Below, in pieces: positions 1-11,456 of a DNA stretch of 64,000 bases. The first letter of the stretch is position 1. Each line of letters starts with the position of its first letter. A model generated the notes under the pieces. The model was not told the origin of the DNA, did no database searches, and was given only the letters and a program-made list of their open reading frames with translations. Both the position numbers and the translations under genes were made by a program. The stretch comes from Hymenopus coronatus (Eukaryota; Arthropoda; Insecta; Mantodea; Hymenopodidae): NCBI GenBank assembly GCA_030762935.1, contig CM060881.1, positions 101,106,001 to 101,170,000 on the forward strand, read 5' to 3'.

Positions 1-490
1 TTCCACCGGAAATATATATTTTGGGACACCCCTCATCTAAAGAAACCGTTTTCAAGAAAAAATGTGCGAGTGTGTTTGTGGGCAACATAGCTCAAAAAAG
101 CCCGTTAAATACCAAACTTGATATTTAAGTTCAGTAGGTATCTTCTAAGGAGGCGACACGGAGACTTTCAAGAAAATCCCTCACCCCAACTACCCTTTAC
201 TTGCAAAACATTTCGAAAATTTTGATTTTCTCAAAAATGGCTGTAACGATTTTGTTTAGAATCTCTTATATTTACGGTATTTACATGACAAATAAAATAG
301 ATATCTTGAATTTTCTGAGAATAGCCTCTGAAGACCTCTTTATTCTGCCAGTTTTTTATTTTAATTTTGAAAAACTAGTAAACCTTAAGAGATAGACAGA
401 AACTTACTACACAAAAAAGTATTACATTTTTTTTCGTGGAGTTGGCCGTTTTCGGGATATTCCTTGTTATTGATATTAGTGTAAAACTAG
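1..490 (+). mobile_element. Family H (Helentron/HINE-like) copy, cut by window edge
   Basis: Starts inside the element, just after the 5' hairpin (TTCCACCGGAAATA...). It runs through the TG-rich patch, the AGCTCAAAA block, the CTTGATATTTAAGTTCAG and GACTTTCAAGAAAATC palindrome block, and the CGTGGAGTTGGCCGTTTTC block. It loses similarity after the TCCTTGTTATTGA block, so the 3' terminal hairpin is missing. Membership is clear by eye from more than 30 similar copies in this window. The class assignment is inferred from the family consensus. Confidence 0.8.
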
Positions 491-1057
491 TATAATTTCA
501 ACAATGATACACAGTATTGAATATTATATATTACTGTTGCTAATAGTGTACGTCAGTCACAAAGTTTCATTTATAGCAACTGTTAACTTACTATTTTTTT
601 CTTTTATATAGAGGTTTCACTATCGTTTAAACTCTAAGAATACTTAAAAATGGTGAATAAAATGATACCATGGATGACAACAGATTTAATTGACTCCTCT
701 TAACCCCACTAGTGTTTATAGTGATTTGAGCATTCAGTCGATAAAATATTGCAAATTTAGATATCTTTACCTATAATCAATTGAAAACTGAAACAGACGC
801 AGAACTAGTTATTAAAAGTGAACACATACTCTGAGAGTGGAAGCAAGGTAGAATGATTTATTCAGTCATTGACCTCAGGTGAGGTTGACCAGAGCGAACC
901 TGAACACAGAACAGAATATTTAAACATAAATGAACAAACATTAAATATGAATTAACATTTTCATTAATTTTAAGTAAACGAGAATATACAAAACCTTTAA
1001 TAATTGTTGACATGTAAATGGTAGTGTAATATTTGATATTATCTTTTAGTATGCGGT
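491..1057. other. AT-rich stretch, nothing recognised
   Basis: No open frame, RNA motif or repeat shared with the rest of the window was recognised. The segment at 840-905 is somewhat more GC-rich, but I cannot place it. Confidence 0.4.
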
Positions 1058-2780
1058 TCAGTATAGTGGTGATTTTAAAAGCTTCGTACTTTTAAAATTC
1101 TCTGGACACCAACATTTGTAAACTTGGATAGAGAACCACGAGCTCCAAGAAATCTCTTTTGAACAGACCAGTTGGCATTTTGAATGCGGCAAGAGTTCGT
1201 CAGGAAAGAGACACAGGGTTGGCAAATACTTTTCATCCTTTGTTGTGTAGTCTGGTTGGATAGGTATGTTGGAGTCTTGTTGAGAGAACTGAAACCTCCT
1301 CATGAACTTCCGATTCTTGTTGACGTAGAAACTGAGTTAACGCAGATCTTATGTGATGGTGTCCATTGTTTTGAAGTATCTAGATCTTTATTCCAAATTC
1401 TAGAACATCCGAATAGTTCCCGTCTCGTTGCAACGTGGTTGGCGATAATGGTTTGTGAAGAAGGTTCTGCTGACACGTTACGTGACATAAGTACCACAAG
1501 AAATATGGTTTCTTTCTAGTGTGGACTCTTCTCTTTCTTCAGTTGCCTCACATGATGTAGATGGACAATGTTAACTGCCAGACGCTGACAAATATTAAAG
1601 TGCTGAAGATTAGCTTTACATTCCGCTCTGATGATTTCTTTCACCACCATTTTCTAGGTGCATTCGGCGTGTCATCAAGAAGCTGCCGTATCTCTTTTAC
1701 CATGCTTCGTATTATTTTATCAATGTTTCTTAGGAAAGTATCAGAGAGCATGCTTAGTGAAACACACAGTTACAGACAAACTAATATGGGCCAGATGTAT
1801 TGGTCTAAACTCTTGAGCTTCTATTTTGGTTTCAAAAGAGCAGAATGTCCAAGTAAATTAAGATCTGCGGTTAAATAGTTATTAATTTCTCCAAATCAAA
1901 AGAAATCTGATCATTAAATTCCATTCCTAAATATTTTATGTTCTCCAATCTATCGCTATTAGATGTTATCTCAGATCATTGTACAGAAACAATGTGATAA
2001 TTATCCACTGATTTATTAGCCATTCTATATTTGTAAGACAACACTTATGGGTAATGCTCCTCCAATATTTAGATTACACCTAACTAAATTTAGTGAGATA
2101 TCATGGAGAGAATAGCAATTTTTCTAGCATAAATCAGTATGCATGACATTCTGGAAACAGAGTCGATGGCTAGGTTAAACAGTAATGTGATAATACGATA
2201 CTTGAGGCACACCGGAATCAATTACTATTGGTTTTGTTGTCTTATTATTAGCCCCACTTTTTTTCTTGCTTCCAGTTAACGGTGCTTCTACTAAGTTATG
2301 TAAGCTTTTTCTAACTACGAAGATGTGATTGCTCCCAACTGAGTCAAAATCTTTTGAAACATCTATGACACAACAGCTGAGATGTTTCCTTTTAGCTTTC
2401 TGAAGATATCAGTTAATTAGAGATGCATTATATATGTGCCAGGCAATGTAACAAATCCTCTTTAATGTGGGCTAATGAGATGAAATATCCGATTTTCATA
2501 TAAAGAGTTTCCTCTATTACACGTTTAACCAGAAATATTTTGATAAGACTAGTTCCTTCAGTAATGTAACAAGATGATTCGGGTGATTTATGAAATGCAA
2601 GGTACATAAATGAGTTTAAGCATGACATTACTTAATACTGTGAGAAGCTTAGTGGCGTTCAGATCTCTCAAAATACAAACAGAGGTTCATCAGGTCCAGT
2701 AGAGGTGTCTGCGTTTATGTTGAAGAGACCCTTATGAATATCCTTTTTCTTAACGAAGATATCTCCAGCATTTTCTTGGT
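1058..2780 (-). pseudogene. Decayed R2-clade non-LTR retrotransposon: RT and restriction-like endonuclease relic
   Basis: Read on the minus strand with frame changes, this keeps the order of an R2-type pol. NADTSTGPD (RT entry motif) is near 2690. A relic of IDVSKAFDS (as IDVSKDFDS) is near 2360. LLFNLAIDSV and the catalytic box as YARKIAIL (YADD lost) are near 2150-2200, and KYLGMEFND is near 1935. The thumb region LLKPK...LDQYIWP...NIDKII...LLDDTPNA is at 1870-1640. A C-terminal part (1520-1080) has GHHHIRSALTQFLRQQES, EVHEEVS and FLGARGSLSKF, resembling the HH..R and GARGT segments of R2 endonucleases. In R2, RT and endonuclease nick and copy at a 28S site by target-primed reverse transcription. 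No 28S sequence flanks this copy. Stops and frameshifts make it dead. The clade is inferred from motifs. Confidence 0.7.
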
Positions 2781-2793
2781 TGGAGGATCTGAA

Positions 2794-2829
2794 TGATGAT
2801 GGTGATGATGATGATGATGATGATGATGA
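2794..2829. repeat. GAT trinucleotide microsatellite
   Basis: About a dozen GAT units with one GGT interruption, next to the 5' side of the R2-like relic. Confidence 0.9.
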
Positions 2830-4840
2830 AAATGAAAGACAACTCATTTATAGGGTAAATAACACCCTTATAAAACAAATCATGGGAAACCCCAGATATA
2901 AAAATCAGTATAAAAAAACATAATTAATAAATATAAATCAACGTAAAAGTAAACTATAAAATTCCGTGCATATATAAAAGCGTAAATTAATTGAACATCT
3001 GTTACCTTAACATACCAAAGCAATTCATCGTGTGAAAGAAAGTTTCCCACTATATCGGTCCCTCGTTTCCTCATTGTGAGTCACGCGGATGAAGGTATGC
3101 TATAGCCTCTATGTGAACATAGAAGAGATATAAAGCAGAACCGTTCAAAACACATTTGACGCTGAAATCTGTGCTTCATTTATGACTGCTATTGATAAGC
3201 AGACAAAATGAGATGCACTTATGCGGGTGTGTGCATTGTTCTCTACTAAAATATATAAACTTATTTGCACCCATTCACCTCTCACCCGTATATTCACTAT
3301 TTTACTTTTGAATGTGGAGTGTGTTTATCCTATATGAATTTTCACACCAGCACTAGATTTACAATTTGTTTTACAAACTGGACTCAATATTCTTCTCAGA
3401 AGAGTTAATAATATTTGGAAGTTTTCAAAATATGCTCCAACAATCGAAACCCTTCGTAGGCATTTTGGTCATTTTGATATTATTATTATTATTATTATTG
3501 ATTCATTCATGAACAAATATGCTGACAAACATAAGAGACTGTGTGATATGAGTTCAATTGAAACGAGATAATTAATTGTAATATTTTTACTAATGATGAA
3601 ATAATTTTGGGAAACAAGGTGAGATTCTTATGTTAATCTTGTTGCAGGGGCTCTTTTCTGCGATAGATAAACTAAGATGAGGACTCTTGGACAGGCTCAA
3701 CCCAGGATTCCAGAAATATGACATTTTGAAGAAAAACATAGCATTGGTGAGAATATTGCGCCTTACTTGGGTGAACATTGGTACAAGCACTTATTTAGAT
3801 GATAAACAATTCGGCATTCTACAAATTTTGTACTGAAGTACAAGGATTGAATATATGGATGGATCTTTATCAAAAGTTCGACCACTGTTCAACCGACGAA
3901 AGGAGCTAAGGAGCTTATGTCGTTCTTCAGTATGCTGATATAGTATGAGTTTGGGGAAATACTCTTACACCTGTTTTGACAATTACTTCACACCATTACC
4001 TTTCCTTACTCAATTATGTGTTAAAGGAATCCAAGGTACAGGATTAATTCGAGAAAACCGGATCTCAAAATTCCCCTGCTGGACAAAAAGAACATGAAGA
4101 GATCCTTTCGGAGAATTATTGTTTTTTAAAGAGACACGTATAGTAATATAGTACGCAGTTGCAAGATGGAATGGCAGTATGGTCACAATAGCTTCCACTC
4201 TATACCTGTAAAGTCGCTACACACAGTAATACGATTTGTGCTTAGTGAGAAGGAAAGCATAGTTTTCAGTCAGCCTGAAATGATTAAACTTTACAATGAA
4301 ATTATGGGTGGTTGATCGGACTGATCAAACTATTAGCATTTACAGGACATCCATCAGAGAGAAAAATGGTACTTTATTTTGATAGCGCTCTGCACAGATG
4401 TAGCCGAACAAATTATAATTGGCTATTGCATAGACTTGAAGAAGAAGAGAAATCCTTGAATATCATTGTAGTTTCCATTCCAAAAACTTCTCAAGTATTC
4501 AGGTATAAAGGAAAACCATCAGCACCAAAACTCCAGATGTGACAGAATAGTCTCTGGCCAAGACAAACTCGCTGAAGGCTCTGCCATACGAAAACCACAA
4601 GGCGTGTAAAACGTGATATTGATTTGCAAAGTGTTTTATGACATGTGTCTGATATATTGCTAACAGCAATTAATCTTGAAATATCATAAATTTCACAAAT
4701 AACACAATTTTAATGTGGTAAACCTACTACTTATATGACTGATATCCAACATTGAGGATATCCTGTTAATCACATAATAATACTCTTTACTTTCACCACT
4801 ACTAATTAGCTGGAAATACTAAATAGCGAAGTTATGTCAT
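2830..4840. other. AT-rich region without recognised genes
   Basis: Contains a short ATT microsatellite at about 3479-3500. There is a 76-residue open frame on the plus strand at 4312-4542 whose predicted product matches nothing I know. It lacks family H blocks until 4841. Short open frames here are the length expected by chance for this composition. Confidence 0.4.
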
Positions 4841-5574
4841 TAAACCAAAATATTCGTGCCGATATTTTAATCAGAAATACATGTTTTAAGGAACCACTGA
4901 AAAAAAATTAAAAAAAAAGCTCCGTGCGTGTCTGTGAGCAGTATAACTTAAAAACGAAATGCCGATTGTATTTAAGTTCAGGATCTTCCAAGGATGTGAA
5001 GCGAAGATTTTCAAGAAAATCTCCCTAACCCAAACTACAATTTACATGGACGATTTTTTGACATTTTCGATTTTCTCAAAAACATTCTAACGATTTTGAT
5101 GAAAATATTGTATATTAAAGCTATTTAGATGCCAAATAAAAGGTATATTTTAAATGCTCTTTGCAGAACTGTGAAACCATAAAAAATTGCTACACATTGC
5201 TATGCTTGTTAAAAAGCATAAATTATGTCAAACAGGTTTCTTTTTGTGGAGTTAAGATGTTCTTTGTTATTGGTTTCAATTTTAAAATACACTTTCTTCA
5301 AAGGGAATGTCGTTATTCGTTTTTTTTTTTTTTTTTTGCTTCTCGAAGCAAAGAGTAAAATACATCACATAGAGATCACTTCTTAAAATATAAAATCGCT
5401 TTAGTCTATTGCATTCTGTTACTTCTTTGTATTTACAAGTAAATAAGTAACAAAAGCATTTATGCACAAGATATATGGGTTAACATGAAGTAATTAAAAT
5501 AATACGCTTTTCTAAAGAACAGTTTGTTACAGAATACATAGAGAAGGTCTTGTGAGTGTAGAACATAAGATTTT
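4841..5574 (+). mobile_element. Family H copy lacking the 5' hairpin
   Basis: Begins at the AAATATTCG block downstream of the missing 5' hairpin. It carries the TCCGTG-CGTGTCTGTGAGC patch, the TCTTCCAAGGATG block and GATTTTCAAGAAAATC. It ends with ATAGAGAAGGT, a degraded terminal hairpin and AGATTTTC. An internal poly-T run of about 20 lies at 5316-5337. Confidence 0.85.
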
Positions 5575-6329
5575 CAAGCTGGTTTTATCAGGTTGTTACA
5601 TAATTTTGCGGCGTTACACCCATTCCTCATTATCCCTTATTATTTTTTATATTGTAAATCATTTTTAGTAGATTTTTTCTATATGCCCCGGCTAGTTGGG
5701 TTATTCCATCGATAAAAGTAAAAGTGTACGGTAAAAGGAACTATTTCAGACATAACACATTAATTTGTATTGTCTTAGTATAATTAATACACCATCAGAA
5801 CTGCATTCTAATATCATCTCATGAATATAAAACCCAAAATATATTGTAACTTTTAATTTAAGCAATTTTTTTAACTGTTAACAAGAGATTTCATAATTTG
5901 TCTACAGATTATATTTCTATGCGATTATAGCTGAAACTGCATTAGGCGTTCACTTACACGTAAAACTTAGATTTCGTGTACGTTTGTACGTAAAGAATCT
6001 GTAATACCAAAATACCGAGGGAGAACAACTAAATGCACTTCTATCTAAATGAAATGCACTGTGCAGTAAATGAAAACCGAATGTGTTGTACAGTAATTGA
6101 GGGCGAACTGTCTTTTACAATAACTGAAGTTGAACTAAGTCGAGAACTGCGTGTCTATTTGGAAACCCTTGTTCTGCCCAAGCATAAAACTGTGCTCTAA
6201 TTGACTTTCTTTCCCGCTCCCAGTAGCGTCTCTTTACATGAGCCAATTAAAGCTATCCTAGCTTAGGCTGCTAGCTCCCCAGCAACTTTCACATTTTTAT
6301 TATCTCACCTTCCTTTCTAAGACTTGAGT
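5575..6329. other. No recognised feature
   Basis: AT-rich sequence between a family H 3' end and a LINE fragment. I see no open frame of note and no repeat block shared with other parts of the window. Confidence 0.4.
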
Positions 6330-7503
6330 AGTCTTTTTAACTCAAGGAGTTAACTTTACTTTTTCTTATTTTTGTAAATGACATAACTGTTAATATAAAA
6401 TGTCAGATAAGATTGTTTACAGGCTATTGTATTATTTACAATAAAATTAGACATGTTGAAGATGAGACTGCTCTTCAGGGTGATTTAAATGAAATGAGTG
6501 ATTGGGCTGCTGCGAATAAAATGAAAATTAACGCTGGCAAAAGTAGGTCAATTGCATTAAATAGATCTAGGGAAAACATTCTGCAAAACTATCACATGGG
6601 TGGGGAAAAAATTCCACAGGTGGACAGCTGCAAATACTTGGGAGTTTACTTGGCGAGTAACGCTGGATGGGACGAGCAGGTAAATTCTGTATCTAAGAAA
6701 GCATGGAAAACGCTGCATTTCCTAATGAGGATTTTAAAAAAGGGGAGTGCAAAGTCCAGGGAAATCGCATACAAGTCCTTAGTGCGGCCGGTCATGGAAT
6801 TTGGAATAACTTGTTGGGACTCGTATAGAGTAAATCAAATTAATTCGTTAGAAAAGATCCAGAAAAGGGCTATAAAATTCATAAAAAGGGGTAAATATTT
6901 TGGGCCTACAAACGCTGAGGAGATAAAATGGGAGCCGTTGAAAGTTAGGCGTGAGAAACAGAGGTTGTGCGCTTTATTTAAAGCTTACGCTGGCTTAAAC
7001 GCATGGGAGGACGTTACTGACAAACTGGAAAACCCAACTTACTATGCACGAAACGATCATCCGTTCAAAATTAAGGGTAAAAGATACAGAACTGACGTGG
7101 GAAATTTCTCCTTTGTTAATAGAACCATAAAAGACTGGAATGAATCGCCTGGAGCAGCCTTTCGGGGTTGTCCTCTGTCTCTGAAGAAATTTAGGAAAAA
7201 TCTTGATATTAATGTTGGATAATTTTTGTAAATATTCCTTAAATGAAATGCTTGTGATTTTATATTGTTGTAAATACAAATGCTAAATTGGTTGGTAATT
7301 CTAATTATGAAATTAATTAATCTGAATTGAGAGAAAAATTAATGTTTTCATATTTGTTGTAAATAACTATTATATCTAGCTTACGAAGCCATAAACTGGC
7401 AGCTGTGATTTATTGTTTATATATCTTGTATTCTTATATAACTCTGCCACCGGGTGATACCCACTTGCAAAGAAATACAATACAATACATACATACATAC
7501 ATT
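6330..7503 (+). mobile_element. 5'-truncated CR1/Jockey-type LINE with tandem ATACA tail
   Basis: The fragment starts near the RT PQGS region (CTCAAGGAG at about 6341), continues through LLFLIFVNDI and the rest of the RT C-terminus, and has a roughly 280-bp 3' UTR. It ends in short tandem ATACA/CATA units at about 7477-7503. Truncation at the 5' end and a simple-repeat 3' tail are usual for target-primed insertion. The exact clade (CR1, L2 or Jockey) cannot be fixed from this part alone. Confidence 0.8.
6413..7222 (+). pseudogene. C-terminal reverse transcriptase region of the LINE
   Basis: About 270 residues are open. The region shows LQGDLNEMSDWAAANKMKIN (RT helix after the active site), CKYLGVYL (conserved KYLGV), and AYKSLVRPVMEF...WDSY...QINSLEKIQKRA, typical of the thumb and C-terminal domain of CR1/Jockey-group LINE polymerases. 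Just upstream, in the same frame, LLFLIFVNDI...IRLFTGYCIIYNKI replaces the expected IRLFADDCIIY. Both catalytic aspartates of the FADD box are therefore replaced (FTGY). The nominal first codon is TTG, because this is an internal piece with no true start. The open frame is long, but polymerase activity cannot remain. Confidence 0.85.
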
Positions 7504-8363
7504 CTTTTATATGTTTCCTCCAGCTCCTTGGCTATTGTTCAGAAAATCCTTGCAAAAGATTTCTCTTTTATGGCATTATAGTTTCAGCTCTTTTTTAACT
7601 AAGCTTATGCTTAATTCTCTAATAGTATCATCTTATTTTTATTATTACATATATTTATTTACATCAACTTGCTTGTTAATTATTTAAATCTTCTTGGAGT
7701 CATTAATACTGCGTTAATTCTTATGTAGCAAGTTTCTGTAAAAAATACACAAACGTTTACAAATGTTAACTCACTTTCATCTAGGTTAATCATAATTTTC
7801 ATAATGTTTTCCAAGAAAACGTTTATATGATGATTAGACGTTGAATGGAGGACTGGCTTTTATTATACTTATTACAATTGTGAAACCAATCATCAGTCTT
7901 TAATTCACAACTATCAGTTGCAGGTTACTGTTTATCGGCAAGTATTTTTTATTATTACCTACAGCCTGAGTCTGTTACGCCCCCAAATTAACTTTAAATT
8001 ATGCTAATACGCTCCTAAATGTCAGTGTATTTTGACTACCACAGAAAATGTCATTCATTGAACAGTGAATACGCAATTGTATCCCCTCTCATATGGCAGG
8101 GAGGAAAGTAATCTAAATTCAGCAATTATTATGCTGTAATAAATTGCACTTAATTGACCTGCATTTATTTCAGCAAGGAAAAATCACTGGGCAGTTGTTA
8201 CTCCAATATCACGATTATTAAATTTTTGGTTTTGTTCGGGAAATTGACATTGCTGAAATACTAATTTTAAACCACTTAGAAATTAAACCACACGAATTTG
8301 GATTTAATTACGCCTTATACATTACATTACCTGTATAACTACATTGATCAAGAGGTATACTAT
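7504..8363. other. No recognised feature
   Basis: AT-rich sequence between the LINE tail and a reversed family H copy. Nothing in it could be assigned. Confidence 0.4.
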
Positions 8364-9167
8364 AAAAATCAGGTATGTCCCATTCACATGACTCTCTCTA
8401 TTTGTTCTCAAACTATTATTCCAAAAAAATATTCTTTTATTTACTTCAAGCTAAATGAGATAAGCATTAGCAGAAAGGTAAAGTTACATTTTTAAAAGCT
8501 GTCACTATGCGACTGTCATGGCCGGGAGAACACAAAAGAGATATGAAACTGACGAGAAGTTCCGTTTGAAAAACAGTTTAATTGTTTTATAACTGAAACC
8601 AATAACAAGGAATATCTTGGAAATGGTAAACGCCACCAAAAATGCATGTGACGTTATTTGTGAGTCTTGAGATCTGTATTTTTTGTGTAGTAAGATTTTG
8701 TCTATCGCTTGCGTTTAGCAGGAACAAGAGTTATACTTGCAATACTTGTATTTATTAAATTCTCCTATGAATTTAATGAAAAGCTTATATTTACAGGTAT
8801 AATAATTTTAACATTAACTATTATTCAATGATGACAAGATGTAGTTCGAGAAAGAACATATCAAGGTTGACATACTACATACAATTCATTCATAATGAAG
8901 AGGTCTTCAGAGACAACTCTCCGAAAATTCAAAATATAATTCCATTTGTCATGAAAATATCGATAAAAGTATATTGTTTTATATATGTATAAAATTCACC
9001 ATTTATTCATTATTTTTTATTTCTATTTTCTCCATTATTTTATGTAACAGTTTTAACGTTAGAGTCAGTTTTGAGAAGTCACTATTTTCGAAAATTGTAA
9101 AATTGGGGTTTGTAAAATTGGGGGGATTTTCTTGAAAATCTTCGTATCGCTTCCTTGGAAGAATTAC

Positions 9168-9629
9168 TTAAATATTCTCCCCTCTTAGCCTCGCATTAAA
9201 ATCTCCTAAGAGAATTAATTCAGTTCCTGGAAACTTTTCCTGTAACTGCACTAACGTTTCGGTTAAGTCACTGAAGAAATTCCTGTTTGCATACTTGGAC
9301 GTTGCTGGCTGGTTGTATAATCCTATAACTATTATTTGTACTCCCCCCTGTGCCAAAGATACAGCAATCACCCCTTCCAAACTGATTTCTAATTTAGTTA
9401 TCTCAGCCTCCAGCTCAGACCTGAATGAAACTGATACCCCTCCTGGCCATCTTCCCCTACTAAAACTATGGAAATTAGCAAGTGTTACATTTTCTCCGTT
9501 TTTCAACCAAGTTTCTGTTAAACATACAACGTCAAAATCACTAAGGAAATACAAGAAATTCTCGCTATCTAACCTTTTTTTGAAGCCTTCGATGTTCCAT
9601 GTGACAATCCTCAGAGAAGGGGTTGGGTC
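9168..9629 (-). pseudogene. LINE APE-type endonuclease domain, C-terminally cut
   Basis: The frame opens directly after a TAG stop (9630). It reads LRIVTWNIEGF (the TWNI.G motif of AP-endonuclease-like LINE nucleases), CLTETWL (catalytic Glu motif), GLYNQP, and LLGDFNAR (catalytic Asp/Asn). In an intact LINE this domain nicks target DNA and is followed by reverse transcriptase. Here it ends within about ten codons of GDFNAR, at the junction with host family H sequence. The RT is absent, so the piece cannot retrotranspose. TTG is the first alternative start in the frame. No ATG precedes the domain. Confidence 0.85.
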
Positions 9630-10518
9630 CTATTGTTTCCTTGCTGATGGTCTTTCTACAACTTGGCTGACCCTTTGTCGAGCTGTTGTCAGCCTAAGGG
9701 CACGGAGGGGCGTAGTTGTTGGCTTTTCCGGCGAAGACTGTCTCACCCTCCTCTCCTCTTTGTCCCTCCCTGTCGACATAACTTGAGGCACCTGATGTTC
9801 TGCTGAGGGACCTGCTACCTGCTGGGCTGATGCACTGGCTACCTGCTCTCCTGGGTTCGGTTTCCGCACTACTTCTAGGCTGTTCCATGCGCTCCAGCTC
9901 CTGTCGGTTCCAGACTCGTCCGTTAATGAAGAGCTTGTCATAGCGCAATACGGCATGACAGCCCTGCCTCCTGGCCTCGAACATGTGTCCCTTTAAGCAC
10001 TCTCTCTCTTCTCTTACACGCTGGCTAAAGTCCTCGCTAATGCTTATTCCCGTTCCCCGTAAATAACGAGAATCTCGAAAGATGGCCACCTTGAGTTTAT
10101 AATGGGCCAGTTTACACACAATAGGTCGTCTTACATTGCCACGTCGACCTACACGATGGGCTCTCTCCACATCAAACTCGCGGAGTTCGATTCCTATTTG
10201 TGAGATGATCCTTTTCACTATTTCCTCCGTCATCTCCCAACTCTCTCCCGCTTCTTCCGTCACACCATATACCACAATATTATTTCTACGAGATTGGTTC
10301 TCTAAATAATCCATTTTCTCTTCCAGAGCACGCATTCGAACTGTCACATTCTCCACGGCACTTTCCAGCGATTTTAGGCTGCACTTTTCAAATCCTACAC
10401 GCATTTCTTGCCTCAACTGTTCAATGAGATCTCGTACGCTTTCCATTGTCGAACTTCTTCCAGGTAGCTACGAGCAAGACACAAAACACGACCGTCCTCT
10501 TTCACACTCGGACTGCAA
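9175..10518 (-). mobile_element. LINE fragment keeping the 5' half (ORF1 and endonuclease), 3' part absent
   Basis: On the minus strand this begins with about 70 bp of leader before an ORF1 start at 10446 and ends inside the endonuclease domain just after GDFNAR. Loss of the 3' part instead of the 5' part is the reverse of normal LINE truncation. The edges coincide with a clean interruption of a family H copy, so the piece entered (or was trimmed) as a unit. Confidence 0.8.
9694..10446 (-). CDS. LINE ORF1-like protein (coiled coil plus RRM-type RNA-binding domain)
   Basis: A 250-residue open frame with an ATG start. Residues about 1-55 are heptad-rich (LESAVENVTVRMRALEEK, coiled coil). The segment SRRNNIVVYGV at about 53-63 opens an RRM-like fold, which continues with ERAHRVGRRG, RPIVCKLAHYKLK and LRGTGISISEDFS, in the order seen in L1-type ORF1 (Transposase_22-like) proteins. 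The tail is Ser/Arg/Glu-rich. These proteins coat the LINE RNA and act as nucleic-acid chaperones. The length is somewhat short of typical ORF1 proteins and the C-terminus may be altered by a frameshift, since another frame stays open to 9630. The open reading suggests a fairly recent insertion. Expression is unlikely in this context. Confidence 0.8.
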   Translation of the reverse strand: MESVRDLIEQLRQEMRVGFEKCSLKSLESAVENVTVRMRALEEKMDYLENQSRRNNIVVYGVTEEAGESWEMTEEIVKRIISQIGIELREFDVERAHRVGRRGNVRRPIVCKLAHYKLKVAIFRDSRYLRGTGISISEDFSQRVREERECLKGHMFEARRQGCHAVLRYDKLFINGRVWNRQELERMEQPRSSAETEPRRAGSQCISPAGSRSLSRTSGASSYVDREGQRGEEGETVFAGKANNYAPPCP

Positions 10519-10736
10519 ACCAAGTTTGGTATTTAACGACATTTTCTTTTTTGAGCTATGCTGCCCAAAAACACACACACACACATACACACACGGACAT
10601 TTTTCTAAAAATGTAGTTTTTGGATTCAGGAGATCTCAAAACACAAATTTCCGGTGAACTTTTGTATATAATTTTGTGTGAATTACAGTAACTTCTCTTT
10701 ATACTATGTACATTGTACATGCGTGCTAGAGAAAAT

Positions 10737-11096
10737 AAAAATAAAAAAGCGAATTAAACAACATATTGTGATATTCTCCTCTGAAAATATCTTAAGGAAT
10801 GTAACCTAGCACGAAATAGGAAAAACGCTGCTAGGCACATGACGACTGCTGTGGAAGATACTTTCAATTACCATTTTTTTCTGAAAAAATATTATTATAA
10901 ATATTATTTATTTTTGTTTTATTTCAAAATTAAAACTTGTTTGATTATTACGTTTGTTAAGCTGTGCGAAATCTTGTGCACCTGGGATTAGAAGTTTACA
11001 TGGGGTGTATCTGAAAAGCGAAGGCGAACTTGATTATTCTTTCTGTAAAACGACGAAAATAAAAGAAGACTAATAAATTTCTATTGTACTGTTCTT
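10737..11096. other. No recognised feature
   Basis: AT-rich sequence without shared repeat blocks or coding signal. Confidence 0.35.
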
Positions 11097-11099
11097 AAA

Positions 11100-11260
11100 G
11101 CCTTCCCGGAGATTAGTCCTGCTATATAAGGGTCCCACCGCAGTGGCTCTTTACGGTCAGTTTCGGCCGCCCTTCGAAAAATCTCATATCATTCTAGCTT
11201 CCAGAGGTCTGACGCACAATAAGTCTATGGCGGTTGTAGTATGGGAATCCCCTCAGGAAC
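11100..11260 (+). repeat. Unclassified repeat, second copy near 53565-53695
   Basis: The blocks GCAGTGGCTCT, GTCAGTTTCGGCCGCCCTTC, TCTGACGCACAA and GGAATCCCCTC appear in the same order and spacing as CTTCAGTGGCTCTC, GTCAGCCGCCCTTCG, TCTGGCGTACAACG and GGAATACCCCTCC at 53572-53685. The family is not recognised. Confidence 0.55.
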
Positions 11261-11456
11261 GTATCAACCAGAAAAAAACATTCCATTTTACTTTAACACT
11301 TATGAGATTTCATCGGAAATTCAGGTTCCGAGGGAAAAAAAAAAAATAAAAAAAAATCTCTAGGAAAGTGTGTGAATGAACATTTTAAAGTCAAACATGT
11401 AGTAAATTCCTTATTTTAAATTCATGCCCTATCAAAGATGGAAGCAAAATGTTTTT

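Larger units (their letters stand above)
8364..10736 (-). mobile_element. Family H copy, split by a LINE insertion
   Basis: Reverse-oriented copy. Its 3' end AAAAATC and terminal hairpin are at 8364 and its degraded 5' end (TATACTATGTACATTG...TAGAGAAAAT) is at 10700-10736. The two halves join logically at ACTTAAATA (about 9174) and CCAAGTTTGG (about 10519), where an intact family member reads ACTTAAATACCAAGTTTGG. The material between is LINE sequence. Without it the copy is about 1.03 kb. Confidence 0.85.

Noticed and set aside
1184..1519. 111-residue plus-strand frame as a gene
   Set aside because: It lies antisense to the R2-like endonuclease relic, whose minus-strand motifs are better supported.
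9295..9786. 163-residue plus-strand frame
   Set aside because: Antisense shadow of the LINE endonuclease frame with TWNIEG and GDFNAR motifs.
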